A stretch of DNA of 25,031 nucleotides from positions 1 to 25,031 of the forward strand of contig NZ_CALIAA010000054.1 in assembly GCF_938040765.1 (NCBI RefSeq), given 5' to 3'. This document shows, piece by piece, positions 16,611 to 23,544 of this stretch. The notes beneath the pieces are model-generated. The model saw only the letters and a program-made list of their open reading frames with translations, was not told the origin of the DNA and did not search any database. A program made the translations under genes and the position numbers. How positions within the stretch are numbered: the first letter of the stretch is position 1; each line of letters starts with the position of its first letter. The stretch comes from an uncultured Fretibacterium sp. (lineage in GTDB: Bacteria; Synergistota; Synergistia; Synergistales; Aminobacteriaceae).

Positions 16611-16736
16611 AGCAGACGACCGGCCCCCTGTGGCCGCAGGCCACAGAGACCGTGTCGGTACGGCAAGCCGTAAACCTTCGGTCCGCTTTATGCCGAACGG
16701 CAACACAGTTGTTGCTGTTCGGCGCAGCAGACGACC
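16611..16736. repeat. Palindrome cluster bounded by 11-bp direct repeats
   Basis: AGCAGACGACC occurs at 16611-16621 and 16726-16736. Between the copies are a perfect 8-bp stem with a 3-base loop (CTGTGGCC at 16628-16635, GGCCACAG at 16639-16646), TACGGC/GCCGTA at 16658-16671, and a 14-bp stem at 16692-16723 (GCCGAAC-G-GCAACA against TGTTGC-T-GTTCGGC, one G-U pair, 4-base loop). It could be a small mobile palindromic element with a target duplication, or a structured RNA. Confidence 0.6.
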
Positions 16737-16889
16737 AGCTCTGGTAAAGCCCCTAAGCGATTCGCACAGCTCGTTCCTCGCTGGCTCTCTGCTTATCCGC
16801 GGGCGCAGGCCGCAGATGCCGTATCGACGCCGGCAGGCTCGAAAAATGCAAATCCAAGATGTGCGTTTGGGTCAAAGCCCCACGTTTAT

Positions 16890-16993
16890 TCCGGGGAAGC
16901 GCTGAAGATTTTTACCTCTTTTGCCCAGAGATGTTTTGCATATTGATCCTTGGCAAAGCGTGCGTTTTTGTCTCAAGTCAGCGCTTCCCCGGA
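16890..16993. repeat. 16-bp inverted repeat with 72-base spacer at the operon end
   Basis: TCCGGGGAAGCGCTGA at 16890-16905 is perfectly complementary to 16978-16993. The spacer holds a smaller nested pairing (TTTGCC near 16918, GGCAAA near 16951). The right arm ends two bases past the stop codon of the minus-strand metallopeptidase gene, so minus transcripts would fold here. It could act as a transcript 3'-end stabiliser or be the ends of a tiny insertion. Confidence 0.65.
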
Positions 16994-16995
16994 TA

Positions 16996-17940
16996 TCAGA
17001 CCAGGACCTTGCCGTCCCTCACCAGGACCCGTCCGTCCAGAGACAGCTCGGGCCTCGTGATGATCCCATCCACATGGATCCCCGCGGCAACGGTCCCTCC
17101 AAAGGTGTCGTTGCTCCCCAGGGCGATATGGACCGTCCCGTAGATCTTCTCGTCCTCCAGGATCACCCCGGTCACCCGCGCCTTGTCGTTGGTGCCGATC
17201 CCGAGCTCGGCCAGGTTTCCGGCCACGGGGTTCCCGCCCAGCATCGCCATCAGCCGTTCGGCGTCCGCACCCTCCGCCCGGACCATGAGTCCCTTTTCAA
17301 ACGTCAGCTTGAGAGGTTCCCTGAGGATGCCCAGCCCGGCAAAGGAACCGTCGATGACGGCCTCCCCTTCCGCCGTCCCCTCGATGGGAGCGATGTAGGC
17401 CTCCCCCGTCGGAAGGTTGCCCGACTCCCCTTTGTCCCGGTAGATTCCTCCGCTGACGATCCCTCTACGCCCCTCGAGGGACATCGTCAGTACGCACCCT
17501 CCCGAACGCAGCTCGGCGGTTCCGGCCGCATCGAGACAGGCCGCCACCTTTCGCGTCAGCTCCATGACCACGTTGTAGTCCGCCGTGACCGGGCCGTTGA
17601 AGAACATGTCCTCCGTAATCTTCGGCATGGTCGCCACGCGGGCTCCCGCCTTGCAGGCGCTCTTCCTGGCCTGAGTGTGGGTCAGGGAGGTCGCCGTGGC
17701 CGCGACCACCACATCGGAGGCCGCCATGGCCCCGGATACGACGGGGAACGGCTCCTCTCCGTTCCGGCTCAGCACCGGCATCCTCAGAGCCACGGCCTGC
17801 GCGCCCAACGCGACGCCGGCCTCAAAAAGGCTCTCCCCTATCCGCAGCGTGGTCTCGTCATAGAGGACCAGCAAGGTCTCTCCGGGTTTCAGCCCCATGT
17901 TCTCCCTCAAGAGCTGCCTGGAAACCTCCGTCAACTCCAT
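16996..17940 (-). CDS. M29-like metallopeptidase (AmpS/aminopeptidase T, COG2309 family)
   Basis: A 314-residue cytosolic protein resembling the metal-binding C-terminal part of M29 aminopeptidases. The same COG2309 fold is used by NicX-type dihydroxypyridine dioxygenases. Candidate metal ligands occur in the family order: E180 (LPTGEAYIAP), E245 (NLAELGIGTN), H271 (TVHIALGSNDTFGG), then H289 and D291 (GIHVDGII). The length is below the 360-410 residues of classic M29 enzymes, so the N-terminal domain is reduced. The frame allows a TTG one codon upstream, but AAGGAGG (17955-17949) stands 8 bases before the ATG at 17940. It is the last gene of the seven-gene minus unit, 31 bases after AroM. 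It could be a peptidase, an amide hydrolase or a ring-cleaving oxygenase; the sequence does not decide. Confidence 0.8.
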   Translation of the reverse strand: MELTEVSRQLLRENMGLKPGETLLVLYDETTLRIGESLFEAGVALGAQAVALRMPVLSRNGEEPFPVVSGAMAASDVVVAATATSLTHTQARKSACKAGARVATMPKITEDMFFNGPVTADYNVVMELTRKVAACLDAAGTAELRSGGCVLTMSLEGRRGIVSGGIYRDKGESGNLPTGEAYIAPIEGTAEGEAVIDGSFAGLGILREPLKLTFEKGLMVRAEGADAERLMAMLGGNPVAGNLAELGIGTNDKARVTGVILEDEKIYGTVHIALGSNDTFGGTVAAGIHVDGIITRPELSLDGRVLVRDGKVLV

Positions 17941-17971
17941 CAAAACGGCCTCCTTCGAACGATGCCGGGGC

Positions 17972-18643
17972 TTATCCGATGAGTTCCCGGACGACGCGGG
18001 CGGCCATTCCCCGCCCCGAGACCGCGGGCGCCCCGGCGACCGCCCCCGCCGCCCTCCTCATGGACTCGGAATAACCGATGCAGTCCAGGATCAGAAGCTC
18101 CGCCCCCCATTCCCCGAGTTCGCGCGACGCCCTCTCGACGGCCGCCTCCGCATCGACATACGGCGAGGCGGGGACGGACTTCACGGCCCCTCCAAGCTGA
18201 CGCCACCGCTCCTCGGATTGAGGAACCTGATCCGCCGAGGGGGTGAGGATGCCCAGCCGTTTCCCCTCCGCCACCGCACGGACGACATGGAACAGGACCC
18301 TCTGAGGCCGAACCAGCAGGCCGCCCTCCGGGAACTCGGGGAACTCTCCGGTGCAGAGCAGGAGCACCAGGGGAACCCCCGCGTCGAAGTGCTCCTTTAT
18401 TTTCGCGGCGACCCTCGGCGTGATGTGGCGCTCGGCGACCTGAACGGACGATCCGTCCGCCAGCCGCGTCACCAGGACATAATCGCCGTGCTGCGGCGCC
18501 AGACCGGCAATTTCCGCGCGCGACAGCCCGTCGAGGGCCCCGGCCTCCCGTACCGTCACGTCCCCCAGAATCGCGGAGAGCTCCGGGATCACATCCGTGC
18601 GCGGGGTCTGGCCGATCGTCACCGTCCCGACAACGTGTTTCAT
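17972..18643 (-). CDS. AroM-family protein (Asp/Glu racemase superfamily)
   Basis: A 223-residue protein with the AroM order of motifs: VTIGQTPR near the start, then GALDGLSRAEI (35-45), VTRLADGS, LLLCTGEFPEF (95-104) and LLILDCIGYSESM (183-195). The superfamily includes aspartate, glutamate and hydantoin racemases that use two cysteines for proton exchange. Here C97 (before TGE) and C188 (in LDCIGY) sit where those cysteines are expected, so racemase or isomerase activity is possible but unproven. The name AroM reflects only position in the E. coli aro region; no role in aromatic synthesis is implied. ATG 18643 has GAGGAGG (18659-18653) 9 bases upstream; 11 additional codons upstream are open but less likely. 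It lies between the DUF1177 and metallopeptidase genes. Confidence 0.85.
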   Translation of the reverse strand: MKHVVGTVTIGQTPRTDVIPELSAILGDVTVREAGALDGLSRAEIAGLAPQHGDYVLVTRLADGSSVQVAERHITPRVAAKIKEHFDAGVPLVLLLCTGEFPEFPEGGLLVRPQRVLFHVVRAVAEGKRLGILTPSADQVPQSEERWRQLGGAVKSVPASPYVDAEAAVERASRELGEWGAELLILDCIGYSESMRRAAGAVAGAPAVSGRGMAARVVRELIG

Positions 18644-18698
18644 CGAATCCGACCTCCTCTGAATCCATCCACCCATCCCGGCACGTCCTCCGGGAAGG

Positions 18699-19643
18699 TC
18701 AGATCTTTTTTCCCGGGGTCTGCAGGTGGTTCATAGGTCCGTACAGGCCGAGGATCCGTTCGAACTCCTCAGGGTCGTAGAAACGCAGCTTCCCCTCCCC
18801 GAAGGCTTTGCCGACCTCGATGACGAATCGCACCGTCGACTCGATGTCCGAGACCTGAGAGGCGCCCGTGGCACACCCCGGGACCGCGGTCTCCGCCGTC
18901 AGGGCCACGCCCACGACCGGAGCGCGGGTTGCCGTGCAGGGCTGCAGGATGCTGTTCAGATGATAGAGCTCGTTGCCGTAGGGGGTGATGTCCTGGGTCG
19001 TAATCGGGAAGACCTGCGGCATCCTGCCCGTGACATAACTCATGATATCGAGCAGATCCTCGCTGACCCGCAGGATGTAGCCCTCCTTGACCGTGGGAGA
19101 GATGGCGAAACCGCGGTGATTGACAACCCTGTTGCCCCGTGTCGTATCGATCGAGAGCACCGCGTCGAGGTCCGGATGCATCTCCTCCGCGTTGGCAATC
19201 TGCATGTTGATGGGGGAATCCATGAAGGGGACGGGGTCGTGCGGACTCGTGGGCGCATCGGGACAGATATGGGTGGAGACGAAGACATCCCCATCCAGAA
19301 CATCCCCCAGCTTCGCCATCCTCCCCAGCTTCAGGGCCACCGCAACGGCGGCCACGGCCCCATCCGCGTCGGATACCAGGCCCACCTTCTCCGGACGGGC
19401 TCCGACCCCGCCCAGGCGTCCAACGATCCCCAGGGTCGGAGCCGTACCGCCGCCGTGCTTCCCCTTCTTACCATGAAACCAGACCTTGACGAAATCCGTA
19501 TGTCCCTTGGGCCCCTCGACCGTCCTGACCTCGATCGTCCGGGCCTCACACCCCACATCGATCAGGGCGTTCCGCACGGCCTCCCCGGACGCCGAAGGGC
19601 TGTCCAGCAGCTCATAAGACTCCATCACATATTTTATGGACAT
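18699..19643 (-). CDS. DUF1177-family protein
   Basis: A 314-residue cytosolic protein that I recognise as DUF1177, a family without an assigned reaction. Typical stretches are YELLDSPSASGEAV (10-23), GGTAPTLGIVGRLGGVGARP (65-84), LVSDADGAVAAVAVALKL, and VFVSTHICPDAPTSPHDPVP (120-139), then FMDSPINM. The His, Asp and Cys residues in that last block could bind a metal. My reading of a possible M20/M42-like hydrolase fold is a guess. GGAGG sits 6 bases before the ATG. The gene starts 21 bases after the DUF917 stop and ends 55 bases before AroM, so it is part of the same operon. DUF1177 genes are, as far as I recall, often found beside AroM, DUF917 and OPT-type transporter genes. Confidence 0.82.
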   Translation of the reverse strand: MSIKYVMESYELLDSPSASGEAVRNALIDVGCEARTIEVRTVEGPKGHTDFVKVWFHGKKGKHGGGTAPTLGIVGRLGGVGARPEKVGLVSDADGAVAAVAVALKLGRMAKLGDVLDGDVFVSTHICPDAPTSPHDPVPFMDSPINMQIANAEEMHPDLDAVLSIDTTRGNRVVNHRGFAISPTVKEGYILRVSEDLLDIMSYVTGRMPQVFPITTQDITPYGNELYHLNSILQPCTATRAPVVGVALTAETAVPGCATGASQVSDIESTVRFVIEVGKAFGEGKLRFYDPEEFERILGLYGPMNHLQTPGKKI

Positions 19644-19664
19644 CGTCCGCCTCCATTGGATAAG

Positions 19665-20729
19665 TTATAAAATGGGCTTCCCCACAATGGGCTCGACGGC
19701 ACGAAGCAGTTCCCCGCACCGCATGCCCTCGCCCAGAATCAGCCGCTCCGCGGGGACATGAATGACGAACACGCGGTCCCCCTCACGCAGTTCCGCAGTC
19801 GTTACAGGCAGGCCGGAGTCCTCTCGCAGCGTCATGATCAGGTCCGGAAAGGTTCCAAGGCGTTTTCTGCAAAGCTCCAGGGTCATGTACTCGTTCCAGA
19901 ATGTCATCTCACAAGGCCCAAGGAGTACCCGGCCGACGTCGAACCCTCCGCGGGTCTCCAGAACGATCTCGGAGACCTCGGAACGAAGGACCACCGAGCC
20001 ACCGAGAAAGTCGACTATCGAGCGGACAACAACCTCTCCTCCCCCCGACTGCGAATCCAGCATGTGCATGCCCAATGCAATAGCCTGCCTCAGGGCCCCC
20101 GGTGCTCCGAATTTTCCGGCGTAAGAGGCCTTGACGGGGTTACGGGCTACAGCCACGAGCCCGCCGGCCCGGTCGGCCGCATGACGCACCACGGAGGCGG
20201 CAAGCTCGATTCCCCCCGAGACGAAGACCTCGAGATACAGGCCCTTCTCCGAATCTCCTCCCACGGCGGCCTGACGGGACACGTAATGGGGATCCCGATG
20301 CAGCCCCATCGAGCCCATAACCCCCGTAGGATGAGCTCTGCCGTTACACGGAGCATCCACAACGGGAAGCCCCATCAGCGCCGCGGAGATCCAACCGTTC
20401 GTTATGGAGCTTCCGCCGCATTCGTTTGGGATGAATCCGCTAAGCTGCGGGCAGCCATTCTCCGACAGCAGCTCCATGGCCCGGACATAATCCTTCGGAA
20501 GAGCCTGAGCCTCCTTCGAAGCGGGAGCCCCGACCGCAGAACCCGTAACCAAAGTCGCATCCGGCTCCACATCGCCCACGTCCAAAAGACGTACTTCCCC
20601 CAGGGACAGAGCCGCCTCCGCATTTATCCGCCCCCTCTGCAGGCTTCCTCCACCGCCGCCGCCCAAAACCGCACCGCCCAACAGCGCGGCCTCTGCAGTC
20701 TCCCGAGAAAGAACCGTAGCGGACATCAT
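19665..20729 (-). CDS. DUF917-family protein (S-methyl-thiohydantoin-desulfurase-type domain)
   Basis: A 354-residue protein with the DUF917 hallmark: a glycine-rich loop GGAVLGGGGGGS (residues 18-29), then ECGGSSI near 103-109 and LMGLPVVDAPCNGRAHPTG. The family is named for an S-methyl thiohydantoin desulfurase domain and is often found beside or fused to hydantoinase-type proteins. That is family knowledge and does not prove this protein's substrate. Two adjacent ATG codons (20729 and 20726) begin the gene; the second has the better distance to GAGGTG. It starts 81 bases after the OPT gene and is followed by DUF1177 after 21 bases. In context it is the likely enzyme acting on the imported compound or an early intermediate. 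Confidence 0.84.
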   Translation of the reverse strand: MMSATVLSRETAEAALLGGAVLGGGGGGSLQRGRINAEAALSLGEVRLLDVGDVEPDATLVTGSAVGAPASKEAQALPKDYVRAMELLSENGCPQLSGFIPNECGGSSITNGWISAALMGLPVVDAPCNGRAHPTGVMGSMGLHRDPHYVSRQAAVGGDSEKGLYLEVFVSGGIELAASVVRHAADRAGGLVAVARNPVKASYAGKFGAPGALRQAIALGMHMLDSQSGGGEVVVRSIVDFLGGSVVLRSEVSEIVLETRGGFDVGRVLLGPCEMTFWNEYMTLELCRKRLGTFPDLIMTLREDSGLPVTTAELREGDRVFVIHVPAERLILGEGMRCGELLRAVEPIVGKPIL

Positions 20730-20810
20730 TCACACCTCATCGACAAAGACAGGGCAAAGCACCCCCCCGCTCCAGGCCAACGGGGCTCCCGCCGCGAAAT
20801 CCGCATCGAT

Positions 20811-22466
20811 CTACCCTCCGAAGCTCCGGACCAGGGCATTGATAAAACCATAAATCCCATCTCCCGCAACGAACCCGCCGCCATAGATCTCGAGCTCCGA
20901 TTTGAACTTCCTCTCCAGGGGCCACCGGATCAGCAATGCAACGAGCAGGCCCACACCGTATACGGGATTGTTGATCAGGAGTCCGGTGGCAAACAGGATT
21001 CCCAACGCTCTCCCGGCGCCTCCGAGGAACTGCAGCAAACCACCAAAAAACGCGGCGCAAAGCAGCTGCCTGAGAATGTCCTCGCTGAGCCCCGCCTTGA
21101 TGGTCGCGGCGAACACCTTGCTTACGGGAGGGATCATGTTCAGGCGGAAATGCAGATTCATCAGGAGCCCCGTGACCACAAGAGCGATGACTCCACCCAA
21201 GAGCTCCGCGATCATCTGCTGCCGACGGCCATCCATCTCGTAAAGCGGATCGGCCCCACGCCCCCGTACGATCCACCCCGTCTTGAGGTCATAGCCCATA
21301 TCCGCAAAGCAGGGGCCGGTACTGGCAACATAGCCGGTCAGCAAGGCCAGGGCATGAGGCGGAAACCCCATGAAAATCCCCAGGCTCAAAAAGATGATCG
21401 AGACGGCGAAGCCCGGGAACCATCCGGAGTGCATGGCGGAGAGCCCTACAAGCACCGGGGCCACAGAGGCCGAGAAGGCACACCATACAATCCAGAGGAC
21501 GAGTTTTTCCGACGGCATTTCGCCCCAAAGGCCTCCCAGCACCGCTAAGAGCACGGCGCCCACGGCAAAAAGAAGGATGTGAAGCACCAGGGTCCGCTTC
21601 AGGGCCACAGGAGAAACCGAGTATGTCTCCTCAGGATCGGGGCGCTTGCCGCCTCGGGGGCTGGCGAAGATGATCCGCAGGGCCTGAACAAGGGAAACGA
21701 GCCCGGCTCCAATCATGAAACCATGGGGAATGTAGGTTTTTCCCAGATCTGCGGGGAGGCTGTCCATGCCGAAGAACGGTGCGGCAGATTCCAGGAAGGG
21801 CGCGAGGTGGGAAAAATATCCTCGCACGATCAGTCCGAGCGCCAGGGCGATCATTGCGAAGACATTGGCGATGAAGGCGATGCCGATGCCGGCCATAGGC
21901 AACCCCTTGATCCCCAGGGAGGGGAAGGAAAAGAGCTGACTGCTGCCCAGAGCTCCAAGGAGGATTCCAAACAGGAGGCTGCGCCCTTTTTTTCCTCCCT
22001 CGTCCCCGGCGATCAGGGCCTGGGCCGTCGCGATGCCGGGAGGCCAGGATCCCGTCGCCGGGAAGAGCTCGGAGTCGAAGGTCCGATAGACCAGATGCAT
22101 CCCGATCAAGGTCGCGATGCCCGACCCCAGCAGCATGGGGTACAGCAGCTTGAGATCCCCGTAGGAGTAAAAGATGGAGACCGCAAGCAACGTGCAGTTA
22201 GCTGCAGCGAACCCTGCCGCGGAGGTCATGGTCTGCACGAGGTTCTGACGATCCAGAGAACGAAATTTTCTCATCCCCTCCATGGGGATCCGGGCCAGCA
22301 TCATGGCGATCAGAGCGCCAATGATCGAGGTATTCGGCGTAAAACCAATCCTGGAGATGATCTGCATGCAGATTATCGCCGAGGCCGCCGAAACGAGAAC
22401 GCTCAGAATAAATGTGTTTCCCTCCAATGCCTTGATGTGCGGGCTCCCCTTGATCCTGTTTTCCAC
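20811..22466 (-). CDS. OPT/YSL-superfamily membrane transporter
   Basis: A 551-residue polytopic inner-membrane protein with about 14 hydrophobic segments. Features of the oligopeptide transporter (OPT) superfamily are visible: FPATGSWPPGIATAQALIAGD (about 138-158), equivalent to the OPT FPSGTATAE motif, and FADMGYDLKTGWIV (about 389-402), equivalent to the OPT motif around D-x-KTG, followed by RRQQMIAE. OPT proteins import short or modified peptides or metal chelates by proton symport. The start is GTG 22466, with AAAGGAG 8 bases upstream. It follows the nitrilase gene by 247 non-coding bases, the only large gap in the unit, so it may be read from a second promoter. A minus-strand TATAAC at 22543-22538 is a weak candidate, as no -35 is evident. 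Confidence 0.85.
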   Translation of the reverse strand: MENRIKGSPHIKALEGNTFILSVLVSAASAIICMQIISRIGFTPNTSIIGALIAMMLARIPMEGMRKFRSLDRQNLVQTMTSAAGFAAANCTLLAVSIFYSYGDLKLLYPMLLGSGIATLIGMHLVYRTFDSELFPATGSWPPGIATAQALIAGDEGGKKGRSLLFGILLGALGSSQLFSFPSLGIKGLPMAGIGIAFIANVFAMIALALGLIVRGYFSHLAPFLESAAPFFGMDSLPADLGKTYIPHGFMIGAGLVSLVQALRIIFASPRGGKRPDPEETYSVSPVALKRTLVLHILLFAVGAVLLAVLGGLWGEMPSEKLVLWIVWCAFSASVAPVLVGLSAMHSGWFPGFAVSIIFLSLGIFMGFPPHALALLTGYVASTGPCFADMGYDLKTGWIVRGRGADPLYEMDGRRQQMIAELLGGVIALVVTGLLMNLHFRLNMIPPVSKVFAATIKAGLSEDILRQLLCAAFFGGLLQFLGGAGRALGILFATGLLINNPVYGVGLLVALLIRWPLERKFKSELEIYGGGFVAGDGIYGFINALVRSFGG

Positions 22467-22648
22467 GACACTATCTCCTTTCTCTCCCCAGACTCCAATT
22501 CAGGGGTTTCCGCAAATACGGATCGAACGGTCCCAAGTTATAGGGCAGCGTGAAAGAGCGCGTGCTTCCCCCCTCGTCTCGGTAAGGCGGCGGAGCGAGT
22601 CGAAGGTGTTCCGCATGGAAGCGCCGCGCGCGGAAAGCACTGTCCGAT

Positions 22649-22670
22649 GGTGGCGGGAGCGGACTTGAAA
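22649..22670 (-). other. tRNA 3'-end-like fragment (not a full tRNA)
   Basis: On the minus strand, TTTCAAGTCC is followed by GCTCCCGCCACCA. This looks like a T-loop, acceptor strand and CCA end, but no matching 5' acceptor strand or anticodon arm precedes it. It lies at the junction between the lower-GC nitrilase/NCS1 genes and the OPT gene. It may be a relic of an integration site or chance. Confidence 0.25.
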
Positions 22671-22680
22671 TCTCTTCCGC

Positions 22681-22713
22681 GGCAATCCTCCGGGTTTGAG
22701 ACCGAAGGATGCC
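22681..22713 (-). terminator. Strong hairpin directly after the nitrilase stop codon
   Basis: On the minus strand, GGCATCCTTCGG (22713-22702) pairs with CCGGAGGATTGCC (22693-22681), giving 12 pairs including one G-U, a single bulged T and an 8-base loop. It begins one base past the stop codon. No T-run follows, so it is more likely a leaky terminator, attenuator or RNA-stability element between the two halves of the operon. Confidence 0.5.
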
Positions 22714-23541
22714 TCACTTCAGCAGTTCCCCGTAAATATGGGGCTTTCTGTCCCGAAGATATGGGATCTCGGTCCTGAAGCGCTCCACGTCCATCAGATC
22801 GATTTCAAAGACATCGACGGATTCTCTATCCATGGGAAGCTCCCTCAAAACTCTGCCTCTGGGGTTGCAGATTTTGCTTTTTCCAAAAAGCTCCAGGTCC
22901 CCTTCATGTCCGAATCTGTTAACTCCGACGACGAACAGCAGATTTTCCAATGCTCTTTGAGAAAGATTCAGATCCCACATATCTACATCCTGTATTCGCC
23001 AGGCGGCCGGGCAAAAGACGATCTCCGCCCCCTGCAGAGCCAGGCTTCTGCAGGACTCGGGAAACCCTGCATCGTAGCAAATCATGATGCCGATTCTGGT
23101 CGACCTGTCCTGCAATTTTATGTCGAACACGGGATAAGCATTGCCTTCCCTGTAATAAAGGCGTTCCAGCGCCCATAGGTGGGACTTGTCGAAATACCCG
23201 GTCAATGCACCATTCTGGTCGAAAAGGAGGGCGGAATTCGTAAGGATTCCCTCCATTTCCGTCTTACGTCCTGCTGGCGCGATCAAATATACGCGATTAT
23301 CCTTTGCGGCGGCGGCCATTTCCGCAACTATGTATTCGTAATGGGCGCAGCCGAGAGATACCGTTTTTTCCGCCAACAAAGAAAGGTTATAGCCCGTTGC
23401 GAAGAGTTCCGGCAGACAGACGATATCCGCACCCTGCGCAGCGGCAGAACCGATCAGCTCCCGGGCATGCACGATGTTGGAATGGACATCGCCCAAGTTT
23501 CCCTCAAACTGAACCATGCCGATCCTGATCTTTTTATCCAA
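22714..23541 (-). CDS. Carbon-nitrogen hydrolase (nitrilase superfamily amidase)
   Basis: A 275-residue cytosolic amidase of the nitrilase superfamily, the group that includes N-carbamoyl amino-acid hydrolases, beta-ureidopropionase and omega-amidases. The Glu-Lys-Cys triad is complete: E45 in LPELFATGY, K119 in GYFDKSHLW and C155 in GIMICYDAGFPE. The first ordered stretch RIGMVQFEGNLGD is typical of the superfamily. The start is TTG 23541, only 3 bases after the NCS1 stop, with GGAGGG 7 bases upstream; the NCS1 stop lies within this spacing, so the two are translationally coupled. Base composition is visibly more AT-rich than in most of the window. Beside an NCS1 permease, a carbamoyl or other ureide-derived amide is the natural guess for its substrate. 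Confidence 0.9.
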   Translation of the reverse strand: MDKKIRIGMVQFEGNLGDVHSNIVHARELIGSAAAQGADIVCLPELFATGYNLSLLAEKTVSLGCAHYEYIVAEMAAAAKDNRVYLIAPAGRKTEMEGILTNSALLFDQNGALTGYFDKSHLWALERLYYREGNAYPVFDIKLQDRSTRIGIMICYDAGFPESCRSLALQGAEIVFCPAAWRIQDVDMWDLNLSQRALENLLFVVGVNRFGHEGDLELFGKSKICNPRGRVLRELPMDRESVDVFEIDLMDVERFRTEIPYLRDRKPHIYGELLK

Positions 23542-23544
23542 GGG

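Larger units (their letters stand above)
16584..16995. other. 412-base non-coding stretch rich in inverted repeats
   Basis: No convincing gene is seen between the beta-helix gene and the convergent metallopeptidase gene. The left third is a cluster of hairpins between 11-base direct repeats. The middle (16737-16889) has only short stems such as GCGG/CCGC near 16799-16813. The right third is a 16-base inverted repeat around a 72-base loop. None of the hairpins is followed by a clear T-run, so none is a standard intrinsic terminator. Confidence 0.6.

Noticed and set aside
16692..16723. Integron attC-like site
   Set aside because: The arms read GCCGAAC and GTTCGGC, which do not fit the RYYYAAC/GTTRRRY core, and no integrase gene or further cassette sites are seen.
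22640..22745. Complete tRNA gene ending at the minus-strand CCACCA
   Set aside because: No complementary 5' acceptor strand, D-arm or anticodon arm can be folded; the upstream bases form the post-nitrilase hairpin.
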